Source of the DNA: a virus
DNA length: 20,386 nucleotides
Direction: 5' to 3' (one strand)
IMG/VR virus record: IMGVR_UViG_3300021093_000455
Location: 1 to 20,386 of that record
How positions within the stretch are numbered: position 1 is the stretch's first letter; every line of letters starts with the position of its first letter. The notes beneath the pieces were generated by a model. It made no database searches. It had not been told where the DNA came from and saw only the letters and a list, made by a program, of their open reading frames with translations. Position numbers and translations under genes: made by a program. Positions 12,286 through 18,565 of this stretch are shown here, piece after piece.

Positions 12286-12645
12286 TCACTTTCGCTTTTT
12301 CTTTTCGGGTGACTTATATCCCCAGAGTTTGGGACTGATTCTACCGTGTCCAAACTCTATTGACTTAACACCTTCACGGAATTTGTCCCAATACATATCG
12401 AAGATATCAACTTGTTTATTTGCTCTCGTTAGATCGTAACAAATCTGCCCATCAACCTCATACTTTACAATCCGTGCATCATTGGGTGCTTCTTTAGTAC
12501 ACACCTGCTCCCAAGTTCCATTCTCGACGAGAATTTCACATCCATATTTCTGTTTGGAATTTTCCTTTTCGGCAGGTGTCCAGTTGTACATAAGATCTTC
12601 CTTTGTAGATATCTCCTCGGACATCTTTGCTGTATTTCTTGACAT
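12286..12645 (-). CDS. Conserved cyanophage protein, unknown function (119 aa)
   Basis: A 119-aa protein beginning MSRNTAKMSEEISTKEDLMY. Recognisable blocks are YNWTPAEKENSKQKYGCEIL, APNDARIVKYEVDGQICYDL, TRANKQVDIFDMYWDKFREG and IEFGHGRISPKLWGYKSPEK, ending in a basic KKKRK tail. I recall the central TRANKQVDIFDMYWDKF block in many cyanomyoviruses, but no function. No membrane segment or signal. GGAG lies 8 nt before the first ATG; a second ATG seven codons later is possible. It follows the DUF6433-like gene by 27 nt and is followed by a terminator. Confidence 0.72.
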   Translation of the reverse strand: MSRNTAKMSEEISTKEDLMYNWTPAEKENSKQKYGCEILVENGTWEQVCTKEAPNDARIVKYEVDGQICYDLTRANKQVDIFDMYWDKFREGVKSIEFGHGRISPKLWGYKSPEKKKRK

Positions 12646-12672
12646 TACAAATACTCCAATTGGTATTATATA

Positions 12673-13299
12673 TTACGAGCGCCCTCCCCATTTGATCTCT
12701 GGGTAAGCTTCCGCAACAATTTCTTTTGTAATCTTATACTTATCTCCAAGTCTTTTATCTTTGGTTAAGATAAGAATCTCTGCCTCAAGTGGATGAAGTC
12801 CTTGAAGAATATTAATAAACATAGTCTCTCTACGAAGAGAACTCAACCCATCGTTACCACCTTTAACAAAGTTATAAAAACGTTGGAACTCTTTACGAAT
12901 AGAAGACTTGCCTTGATCCTGTGATCCAAGAGAGTTAGATCCCAACTCATTCATCTTAGAAACAGCATCATTCACTTTCTCAGACAGAGTTCCACTGAAA
13001 GAATTCTGTTCGTCTGTTCCAGCATATGGAACATCACCAGGTGGCAGCAGACTAACTACGCTCTCATCAAAGTTCCAAATAAGAACAACCTTAGTGGCAG
13101 AATCATTAAACTTACGCAATGCCTCAACCTTTCGTGCAGTAGTCTTTTCGTTAGAAACAATATTCAAGATCTCGTATACAAAAGGATTGTTGGGGAGATC
13201 TGGAATAGGTTTCTCTACTGCCTTTGGTTTTGCTGAAGTCTTAGGAGCAGCCTTTGCTTTACTCGTCGTTGTCTTCGTCGTCGTTGATTTCGTTGTCAT
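12673..13299 (-). CDS. DUF6433-like conserved phage protein (208 aa)
   Basis: Starting at ATG 13299 the protein has 208 residues. The first 30 are a Thr/Lys/Ala low-complexity tail. The folded part starts at PNNPFVYEILNIV and includes VVLIWNFDESVVSLLPPGDV, SIRKEFQRFYNFVKGGNDGL, SSLRRETMFINILQGLHPLE and AEILILTKDK, ending YPEIKWGGRS. I recognise these blocks from the DUF6433 family of T4-like phages; function unknown. A TTG four codons upstream could extend it, but ATG is preferred. The first 41 nt overlap the end of the small membrane-protein gene in another frame, more than the usual junction here. Confidence 0.78.
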   Translation of the reverse strand: MTTKSTTTKTTTSKAKAAPKTSAKPKAVEKPIPDLPNNPFVYEILNIVSNEKTTARKVEALRKFNDSATKVVLIWNFDESVVSLLPPGDVPYAGTDEQNSFSGTLSEKVNDAVSKMNELGSNSLGSQDQGKSSIRKEFQRFYNFVKGGNDGLSSLRRETMFINILQGLHPLEAEILILTKDKRLGDKYKITKEIVAEAYPEIKWGGRS

Positions 13300-13492
13300 A
13301 ATAGTTTTCAAAATTAAATGCGATTACTTCGTCAGGTATAAGATTACCTTGCTCATCGAACATCTCAGGATGAGGTCTTGGAATTTCCCGATAGTTCATC
13401 ATATATTCTCTTGCTACCCAACCCACCATTACTCCCACTATAAGAAACAAAACGGTTAGAAAGGAACCGAAAACTAAACTAACTGCGAGCAT
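13259..13492 (-). CDS. Small membrane protein with acidic tail (77 aa)
   Basis: A 77-aa protein with one strong transmembrane helix at about residues 4-26 (VSLVFGSFLTVLFLIVGVMV), then GWVAREYMMNYREIPRPHPE, a turn MFDEQGNLIPDE and an acidic end rich in Asp and Asn. It probably inserts in the host membrane with the acidic tail in the cytoplasm. GAGG lies 9 nt before the ATG, within the end of a possible upstream ORF. I recall close relatives in other cyanophages (GWVxREYMMNYRE), function unknown. Confidence 0.74.
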   Translation of the reverse strand: MLAVSLVFGSFLTVLFLIVGVMVGWVAREYMMNYREIPRPHPEMFDEQGNLIPDEVIAFNFENYYDNEINDDEDNDE

Positions 13493-13730
13493 TTCTTTTA
13501 CCTCGGGAAACTACTTTTCTTTTCCTGGACTTAAAGGAAAATTCAAAATAGATGGTTACTTCCCGATTGAGAAAGCAAACCATCTTCTCAAAGATGATGT
13601 GGAACGGTTGAGTCTGCTTTCTTTTGCCTCCATGAAGAATAAGTTCAACTCCGCGATTAATGCGGATCTTATTTTTATTTATGTTATTATCAGACGAGTC
13701 GTTGTTCTTTGAGGAATTGGATTGTGTCAA
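13479..13730 (-). CDS. Possible basic protein with non-ATG start
   Basis: The frame is open for 83 codons from a TTG at 13730 and has no ATG until residue 50. It fills the 197-nt interval between the glutaredoxin and the small membrane-protein gene. The plausible coding part is KIRINRGVELILHGGKRKQT, then FEKMVCFLNREVTIYFEFSF and a basic end RKRKVVSRGKRNARS. It ends 14 nt into the next gene, the overlap style of real genes here. Against it: no clear start or ribosome site, and the first 13 codons overlap the glutaredoxin gene. A start at ATA or ATT near codons 17-24 is conceivable. Uncertain. Confidence 0.38.
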   Translation of the reverse strand: MTQSNSSKNNDSSDNNINKNKIRINRGVELILHGGKRKQTQPFHIIFEKMVCFLNREVTIYFEFSFKSRKRKVVSRGKRNARS

Positions 13731-13926
13731 CTGACCCTCCTAATTTTTTATCATCACAAATTACCTGAGGAAAAGTTGATCCTTCTCCAAACTCGGCATA
13801 GAACTCATCTTTGGTAAAGTCCGTACCAAGAGTATACACTACAAAGTTACTGCCTGTCAACTCTAATACTTGTTTGACTTTACTGCAATAAGGACAATCA
13901 TCCTTGGAATAAACTGCGAAATTCAT
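13690..13926 (-). CDS. Glutaredoxin
   Basis: A 78-aa glutaredoxin with the dithiol active site CPYC at 11-14 (YSKDDCPYCSKVKQVLEL), the cis-Pro motif STFPQV (Pro53) and the glutathione-contact GGSVD at 63-67. Length matches small bacterial glutaredoxins. It reduces disulfides with glutathione and in T4-like phages can feed electrons to the phage ribonucleotide reductase (the NrdC role). No reductase gene is in this window. A TATATAAT-like stretch and TTAAATA lie between it and the upstream oxygenase gene. Confident. Confidence 0.93.
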   Translation of the reverse strand: MNFAVYSKDDCPYCSKVKQVLELTGSNFVVYTLGTDFTKDEFYAEFGEGSTFPQVICDDKKLGGSVDTIQFLKEQRLV

Positions 13927-13947
13927 AATTGGTTATAAAATTATATA

Positions 13948-14481
13948 CTATTTAACATCCATATCCCAGGAAGTAATCATACGAAGTTTGTTTGTTTTCA
14001 TGGCATCGGCATAATGTATCGTTGAACTTGGCCAAGTATACATTACACCTTCTTTGGGATTTGGAATAGAAGCAAGTTGAGTTGTATCATTTACTGGATC
14101 ATTCCATGGTCCAATAAACTTAGTCGGTTCATGGACTTTATCATTATATTCAAGGTAAAGTAATCCAGTATATCCAATCGAACGATGGTTATGTGGGCAA
14201 TGATTTTCGTTCCTTTTTGTATATTTTAAGGTCCAGATATCAGTCACTCTTAGGTGCTTTAGTTCTGCTTCTGTCTTAAACTGTTCTAGTTCCTCTGCAA
14301 AAATATTTTCAAAATCAAGGGCATATCTATTCTTTTTAGAATGGCGATCTGTTTGAAAAGTATTTGCTCCGTAATAATCAAATTTGTTTTGATTTATCCT
14401 AGACAATAGTGCTTTCTTTTTACGATCCCATTCATTGACTTCATAAGAAAAAAGAGGAACATAAAATAGAATATTAATCAT
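13948..14481 (-). CDS. 2OG-Fe(II) oxygenase-like protein 1 (177 aa)
   Basis: A 177-aa protein with a double-stranded beta-helix pattern. The first metal segment is NENHCPHNHRSIGYTGLLYL, with His97 and His99 in an HxH rather than HxD arrangement. The second is MYTWPSSTIHYADA with His156, and Arg167 (KLRMITSWDM) would hold 2-oxoglutarate. The layout resembles the TIGR02466-like branch seen in phages. Such enzymes use oxygen and 2-oxoglutarate to hydroxylate a substrate; the target is unknown. It overlaps oxygenase 2 as ATGA. HxH may still bind iron or may mark a shifted activity. Confidence 0.7.
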   Translation of the reverse strand: MINILFYVPLFSYEVNEWDRKKKALLSRINQNKFDYYGANTFQTDRHSKKNRYALDFENIFAEELEQFKTEAELKHLRVTDIWTLKYTKRNENHCPHNHRSIGYTGLLYLEYNDKVHEPTKFIGPWNDPVNDTTQLASIPNPKEGVMYTWPSSTIHYADAMKTNKLRMITSWDMDVK

Positions 14482-15188
14482 CTGTCATTAGCATGATGAA
14501 CAAATGGTCCTTGTGCGTTTACATAATGAAGGAAGATTTGGTGATGGTAGGTGTCATCTTCTTTCTTACGGAATGTGCGCCACAGGTTTTCCAATTTACT
14601 ATACTTGGATTCTAGTGGATCACGCCAGTGCTCACGCTCACATCCTTTATAGACAGCAGCATCACCATTCTTCATAAGAACATAAGACTCGCTACCATCA
14701 GGACGCTCAAACCAAATTGGCCAAGGATTGGAAGAGTTAGTGCTAATTTGAAGAGTCACACTGACTTCACACGCAGGGCGATCACTATGACGCTTCAGTT
14801 GCTGACCGACATAATAGAAACGGTCATAGAAGTAGGTAGGAAGCAAGTCAATACCAAGACGCTTCTCTACTTCCTTACGAACAAGATAGTGAAGTTCCTT
14901 ATACATTGGAACATTATATCGTGCCAGTGATCCATTTACCTGCTTCTCATCTGGGACATAAGTAAACTTATCCTTACGGATATAATTCATTTGTCCAGTA
15001 ATACGATTACCATTCTCGTCCAGTGGAGGAGCACAGTAAAGATTTTCTGGGTCGGCAATGAGTCCAGGCATGAAAAGATATCCATTCTTCTCAAAGGACT
15101 CATTCTTCGTCATGTTAGTGGTGGTTTGGGTAGCACAACGCTGATACCCATCTTCATAGACACCACCAGTTGATACAAACTCTCTCAT
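14478..15188 (-). CDS. 2OG-Fe(II) oxygenase-like protein 2 (236 aa)
   Basis: From ATG 15188 (GGAGG 10 nt upstream; a TTG further upstream is unlikely) the protein has 236 residues. The metal motif is LKRHSDRPACEVSVTLQIST with His134 and Asp136; the distal part MKNGDAAVYKGCEREHWRDP supplies His187 and a nearby Arg. A third segment, HHQIFLHYVNAQGPFVHHAN, is conserved in this cyanophage subfamily. The N-terminal 50 residues (FEKNGYLFMPGL) resemble the start of phytanoyl-type oxygenases. Likely a hydroxylase of unknown substrate. It lies 15 nt after oxygenase 3 and overlaps oxygenase 1 by 4 nt. Confidence 0.84.
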   Translation of the reverse strand: MREFVSTGGVYEDGYQRCATQTTTNMTKNESFEKNGYLFMPGLIADPENLYCAPPLDENGNRITGQMNYIRKDKFTYVPDEKQVNGSLARYNVPMYKELHYLVRKEVEKRLGIDLLPTYFYDRFYYVGQQLKRHSDRPACEVSVTLQISTNSSNPWPIWFERPDGSESYVLMKNGDAAVYKGCEREHWRDPLESKYSKLENLWRTFRKKEDDTYHHQIFLHYVNAQGPFVHHANDR

Positions 15189-15203
15189 AATACTTACCTC
15201 CAA

Positions 15204-15821
15204 CTATCGCCATCTCGGGCCAACCACCCAACCTACAAGACTCTTACGCAAACCAGATTTCACCTTACGAACTCGGTGTGGAGTGCGAGAATCAAATAGC
15301 ATTAGAGTTCCGCGTTGCTTTGGAGCAAAATAAGATTTACCACTATTATCAAGGAACTGAACTTCTCCACCAGTATAATCATTAGGATCGGACAGTTGAA
15401 GAGCAAAAGAAAGTTTTCTTATATACTCACCATTCAAAGTGATTTGATCTTGAGCTATATTTGTTCCAGATCCAACAACTAATTGTGGTTTATAAAAGGT
15501 GTCAAGATCACCGTCTTTGTGCCAATTATAAAACTGCCCTTCACCATATTGTGTGTACTGAACACTACCACCATCAATATCAGTCAGATCGTAGCAGAAG
15601 TTCTCACGGTTTACCTTATCAATATAATACCACAACCAACCACCGATCCAGTGCGAAGTAGGAATCCAAGCATTCTTACTATTGCGGATAACCTTATCCA
15701 CTTGCGCTCCCATGATCTGGGAGTCTGCCGCAATAGAGTCGAATGTTTGAAGGTCTTTCTCTACGATTTCCACAATTTCAGTTGGCAAATTAGTCATGTG
15801 CCAACAAGTTAAAAAAGCCAT
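15204..15821 (-). CDS. PKHD-type 2OG-Fe(II) oxygenase (oxygenase 3)
   Basis: A 205-aa enzyme with the full prolyl/lysyl-hydroxylase-like site: QYTQYGEGQFYNWHKDGD gives His101 and Asp103, KLSFALQLSDPNDYTGGEVQ is the following strand, RGTLMLFDSRTPHRVRKV gives His182, and SGLRKSLVGWVVGP gives Arg192. This is the YbiX/PKHD pattern. It should hydroxylate protein or small-molecule substrates using 2-oxoglutarate. It is the first gene after a perfect-consensus promoter (15846-15874), so it and oxygenases 2 and 1 probably form an early unit. All catalytic residues are present. Confidence 0.92.
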   Translation of the reverse strand: MAFLTCWHMTNLPTEIVEIVEKDLQTFDSIAADSQIMGAQVDKVIRNSKNAWIPTSHWIGGWLWYYIDKVNRENFCYDLTDIDGGSVQYTQYGEGQFYNWHKDGDLDTFYKPQLVVGSGTNIAQDQITLNGEYIRKLSFALQLSDPNDYTGGEVQFLDNSGKSYFAPKQRGTLMLFDSRTPHRVRKVKSGLRKSLVGWVVGPRWR

Positions 15822-15845
15822 AATTGAATAATATTCCTCAGTCTG

Positions 15846-15874
15846 ATTATATATGAAAGTATCAAAGATGTCAA
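15846..15874 (-). promoter_or_regulatory. Perfect-consensus sigma70 promoter within the oxygenase cluster
   Basis: TTGACA (15869-15874 reversed) and TATAAT (15846-15851 reversed) on the minus strand are exactly 17 nt apart. It overlaps the stop codon of the 168-aa gene and lies 25 nt upstream of oxygenase 3. An ideal host-type promoter such as this should fire early without phage factors. Confidence 0.82.
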
Positions 15875-16377
15875 ATTCTCATGTCAATAAAAACTTCTCC
15901 CCTTACCAATATTTCATCAATTTCATCCTTGACTCTAAGGTGATCGATGATATCTTTTTCTCTAGCAACATTGACAAGAGATTTATTAACGTGATATACC
16001 CTATCAATAATTGATTCTACATTTTCATTTGGATTCCAATGCTTATAAACCATTTCACATCTTTGTTTGAAATAATTTACTGTCTTTTTTGTGTCCAGAA
16101 CGTATGTTTCATCAGATACTTCTAGAAAATCATTTAGGGAAACAACGTTACTTATTTCTTTATATTTGTTTTCGCACCATCTGCATCCAAGAAAAAAATC
16201 GTCCTCTGATACACCAAAAAATCTTAATCTATCAATAAATGTTTTATTAATTTCAAAGTACGTATCAATTTCCTGATCAGAATATACAACAAATGTGCAT
16301 ATATTAGGAGAGATGTATTTAATTTGATAGGCAATCATCCAACAGAGTGCTGGATTTCCAAAAATAACATACTTCAT
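15871..16377 (-). CDS. Unknown protein, weakly flavin-halogenase-like N-terminus (168 aa)
   Basis: From ATG 16377 the protein has 168 residues. It starts MKYVIFGNPALCWMIAYQIK, resembling the opening of tryptophan-halogenase-like flavoproteins (VIVGGGTAGWMAA) but with the Gly-rich dinucleotide loop lost. FFGVSEDDFFLGCRWCENKY at about 54-73 recalls the halogenase segment LGIDEADF...FKLGI. The second half (about 90-168) is helical and charged. At 168 residues it is about one third of a halogenase, so a functional flavin enzyme is unlikely; a shrunken relative or unrelated protein is possible. The frame extends 13 codons further upstream to 16416 into oxygenase 4. No ribosome site is evident. Function unknown. 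Confidence 0.55.
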   Translation of the reverse strand: MKYVIFGNPALCWMIAYQIKYISPNICTFVVYSDQEIDTYFEINKTFIDRLRFFGVSEDDFFLGCRWCENKYKEISNVVSLNDFLEVSDETYVLDTKKTVNYFKQRCEMVYKHWNPNENVESIIDRVYHVNKSLVNVAREKDIIDHLRVKDEIDEILVRGEVFIDMRI

Positions 16378-16388
16378 AATAGAATAAT

Positions 16389-16961
16389 TTAATCGTTTGG
16401 TCTGTAAATGAACCATCCAGTTGCTACATATTTAGTTTTTGTTTTTGATATCTGCCCGTAATGATTCCACATCCAATACGCAGGCCAAATAATTAAATTT
16501 CCTCTTTTTGCTCTTAAAGTTCTTCCTACTGTTGGAAATATAGTTCCACCATCTTTAACATCATTTAGGTAAAACATCCATACTAAAATTCTATTAGAAC
16601 TTTGTATAGAAGACGATTCGCAGTGTTTGTAGAAATAACCCTCACCCGGTTCATATTTTTGAAGATTCCAAGTAAAATCTATCACATATTCCTGAACACA
16701 ATCCAATCCATTCCTATAGTATTTTTTGTCATATAATCTGGCATAATGATCGAGTTTTGGTTTGATGATAGATGATGCCCAGTCTGTTGGATCATAATAA
16801 TCGAACCCACAATCTATAGACTTTTTTTTACCATTAGATATTCCACCACCTGTCCTACCAGGCATTTTTGGCAGTTTATTATTTCTCTCAAAATAATATA
16901 TTAAATTTTCTGTCTCTTCCTTTGAAAGGGCATTTGGATATATTTCAATAAAATCTTTCAT
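16389..16961 (-). CDS. P4H-like 2OG-Fe(II) oxygenase with HxE site (oxygenase 4)
   Basis: A 190-aa protein with the prolyl-4-hydroxylase fold. NLQKYEPGEGYFYKHCESSS contains His113 and Glu115, an HxE in place of HxD. ILVWMFYLNDVKDGGTIFPT is a typical core strand and GGT turn, RAKRGNLIIWPAYWMWNHYG supplies His167, and Lys177 (KTKYVATGWF) sits where P4H enzymes bind 2-oxoglutarate through Lys. The Lys is as in true prolyl hydroxylases. It overlaps oxygenase 5 by 17 nt. The start MKDFIEIYPNALSKEE is normal for the family. Substrate unknown; a Pro/Gly-rich fibre protein is encoded nearby. Confidence 0.85.
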   Translation of the reverse strand: MKDFIEIYPNALSKEETENLIYYFERNNKLPKMPGRTGGGISNGKKKSIDCGFDYYDPTDWASSIIKPKLDHYARLYDKKYYRNGLDCVQEYVIDFTWNLQKYEPGEGYFYKHCESSSIQSSNRILVWMFYLNDVKDGGTIFPTVGRTLRAKRGNLIIWPAYWMWNHYGQISKTKTKYVATGWFIYRPND

Positions 16962-17580
16962 GCTTAAAATTTAAGTATCCAGAACTAACATTATATTCAC
17001 CAGTCAGAACATAATTAAAGGCGATACAATATCTCTCTTCATCTGATTCAGATGTTTCCACTTCATGCAAAAGATGTGAGGGAAACAAAAACAAGTCTCC
17101 TGGTTCAGGTTTTTTATACCAAGTTTTTGAATTTAAGATGTTATTATCCTTTACAAAGTTTTGAATATTTATTGTAGATGTACAATATGTAGGAATCATG
17201 GGTGGTATTGAAAATTCAACTCCTCCGCTCTTCTCGTCACACTGAAGATACAAAATTCCACTGAACATAGAGTTCGAGTGCAAATGCTGCTGTGATTTAT
17301 TGCCTTTAAGATGCTTACATGTCCAAGAACTAGTATGAGTTAGTTTTAAAACTTCACTAACTTGAAGTTCAGTGTATATAAATTTTTTAAGTTCTTGTTC
17401 AACACATTCTCTTACTTCAAAAAAGTAAGAATTGTCAAAGATAAATTGATTTTTACTTATCCATGCCCAAGAACCCTCTTCATATTCTAATTTTTTTACA
17501 TTAGCAATAGTCCTTGATAGATCTACACTCAGTTTTTCATAGTATAGAGGAATGGAGAATAAAGGAAATACGACACTCAT
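16945..17580 (-). CDS. 2OG-Fe(II) oxygenase-like protein 5 (TIGR02466-like)
   Basis: A 211-aa protein. KGNKSQQHLHSNSMFSGILY carries His99 and His101 (HxH, with the NSxxSGILYL pattern of the TIGR02466-like group). EPGDLFLFPSHLLHEVETSE carries His172, and Arg183 (EERYCIAFNYVLTGEY) would bind the co-substrate. The N-terminus VFPLFSIPLYYEKL is typical of this group. Same HxH arrangement as oxygenase 1, so the two probably share an ancestor. ATG 17580 overlaps the oxygenase 6 TGA (ATGA). Confidence 0.82.
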   Translation of the reverse strand: MSVVFPLFSIPLYYEKLSVDLSRTIANVKKLEYEEGSWAWISKNQFIFDNSYFFEVRECVEQELKKFIYTELQVSEVLKLTHTSSWTCKHLKGNKSQQHLHSNSMFSGILYLQCDEKSGGVEFSIPPMIPTYCTSTINIQNFVKDNNILNSKTWYKKPEPGDLFLFPSHLLHEVETSESDEERYCIAFNYVLTGEYNVSSGYLNFKHERFY

Positions 17581-18179
17581 ACTTTGACAAAGTTAAAATT
17601 AATCACGCATCTCATCTCACCTGATGGTACACTATCATACCATTTTGTATTTGTCAATGAACTTCTTCTCTTTGGAATCTCTGCTCCATGAAGCATACTA
17701 CCATCAAAAATAACACATCTTCCTTGCTTTGGTTTTACACTTTTGCCATTTTTGAATAGTGTCTTAGCATCATGATCGACAACATAATAAATCATTACAA
17801 CATGTTCATCATTTTCATTGTCTTGGTGCCATGGTGTATGCCTAAACTCAAACTTGCTTGCCTGGGGTGGTATCAGGTTTGCTTGAACTCTATCTAAAAT
17901 ATATCCTTCTTTGGGACCATATGCCATTAGAGGGATAATAAAATTATCTTTAATAAGATCAAAATAAGGCGATTTTATTTCACCCCTGTCAACAAATTTA
18001 TGTCCAAACCAATGGATTTCTTTTGATGTAAGTGGGTTGTACTTTCTTATTTTTTCCCTTCCATCATTCTCATCAAATACTGTTCCATACTTATAGTACC
18101 AGGGAAAAGTATCTTTAAACAAAGAATTTATCACCTCTCTTTGACAGAGTGGTGGAATCATAGTATCACTGACATTCAT
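17577..18179 (-). CDS. 2OG-Fe(II) oxygenase-like protein 6 (200 aa)
   Basis: A 200-aa oxygenase with an intact site: FRHTPWHQDNENDEHVVMIY gives His118 and Asp120, QGRCVIFDGSMLHGAEIP gives His164, and Arg190 (GEMRCVINFNFVKV) is placed for 2-oxoglutarate. The core strand DHDAKTLFKNGKSVKPKQGR is typical of small phage and cyanobacterial hydroxylases. It starts 6 nt after the fibre-associated gene, with no terminator between, so it is likely co-transcribed with the fibre genes. It overlaps oxygenase 5 by 4 nt. Confidence 0.87.
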   Translation of the reverse strand: MNVSDTMIPPLCQREVINSLFKDTFPWYYKYGTVFDENDGREKIRKYNPLTSKEIHWFGHKFVDRGEIKSPYFDLIKDNFIIPLMAYGPKEGYILDRVQANLIPPQASKFEFRHTPWHQDNENDEHVVMIYYVVDHDAKTLFKNGKSVKPKQGRCVIFDGSMLHGAEIPKRRSSLTNTKWYDSVPSGEMRCVINFNFVKV

Positions 18180-18185
18180 ATTACT

Positions 18186-18557
18186 TTAGTTCGTTGCCCA
18201 GGCTAAGTTATCTTCGTCCCAATCATAGCGTATTGTGCCGCCATTTTCAATAGCATCTGCAGGAATATTAACGGGAGCAGACCATTGATACGTTGTAGTG
18301 CTCAATATCCATGAAGGATATGGTTGAGGATCAATAAATGCATTATTTACACTATCCCAAGTTCCACCAATAGATGGACAATTATAAAATTTATCTGCTG
18401 GATATGGAAAATTTCCTTCTAAATCATCATCAGAAACAAATCCAACAACCCACTCTGATGGGTTTGGTAATATAGATCTCTTATCTTCCGAAGCAATAAT
18501 AACATTTAGAATATTTCCAGATTCATCGATCTTAGCTAGTCTAGTTTGGTATCCCAT
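18186..18557 (-). CDS. Tail-fibre-associated small protein (123 aa)
   Basis: A 123-aa protein beginning MGYQTRLAKIDESGNILNVI. The C-terminal half holds GTWDSVNNAFIDPQPYPSW, then STTTYQWSAPVNIPADAI and YDWDEDNLAWATN. I know this QPYPSWxLxxTTxxWxAP...YxWDEDxxxW pattern from many cyanophage proteins encoded beside fibre genes; it may be a fibre tip, cap or chaperone module. No enzymatic motif. It starts 8 nt after the Gly-rich adhesin gene. Confidence 0.74.
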   Translation of the reverse strand: MGYQTRLAKIDESGNILNVIIASEDKRSILPNPSEWVVGFVSDDDLEGNFPYPADKFYNCPSIGGTWDSVNNAFIDPQPYPSWILSTTTYQWSAPVNIPADAIENGGTIRYDWDEDNLAWATN

Positions 18558-18565
18558 GTTTTACC

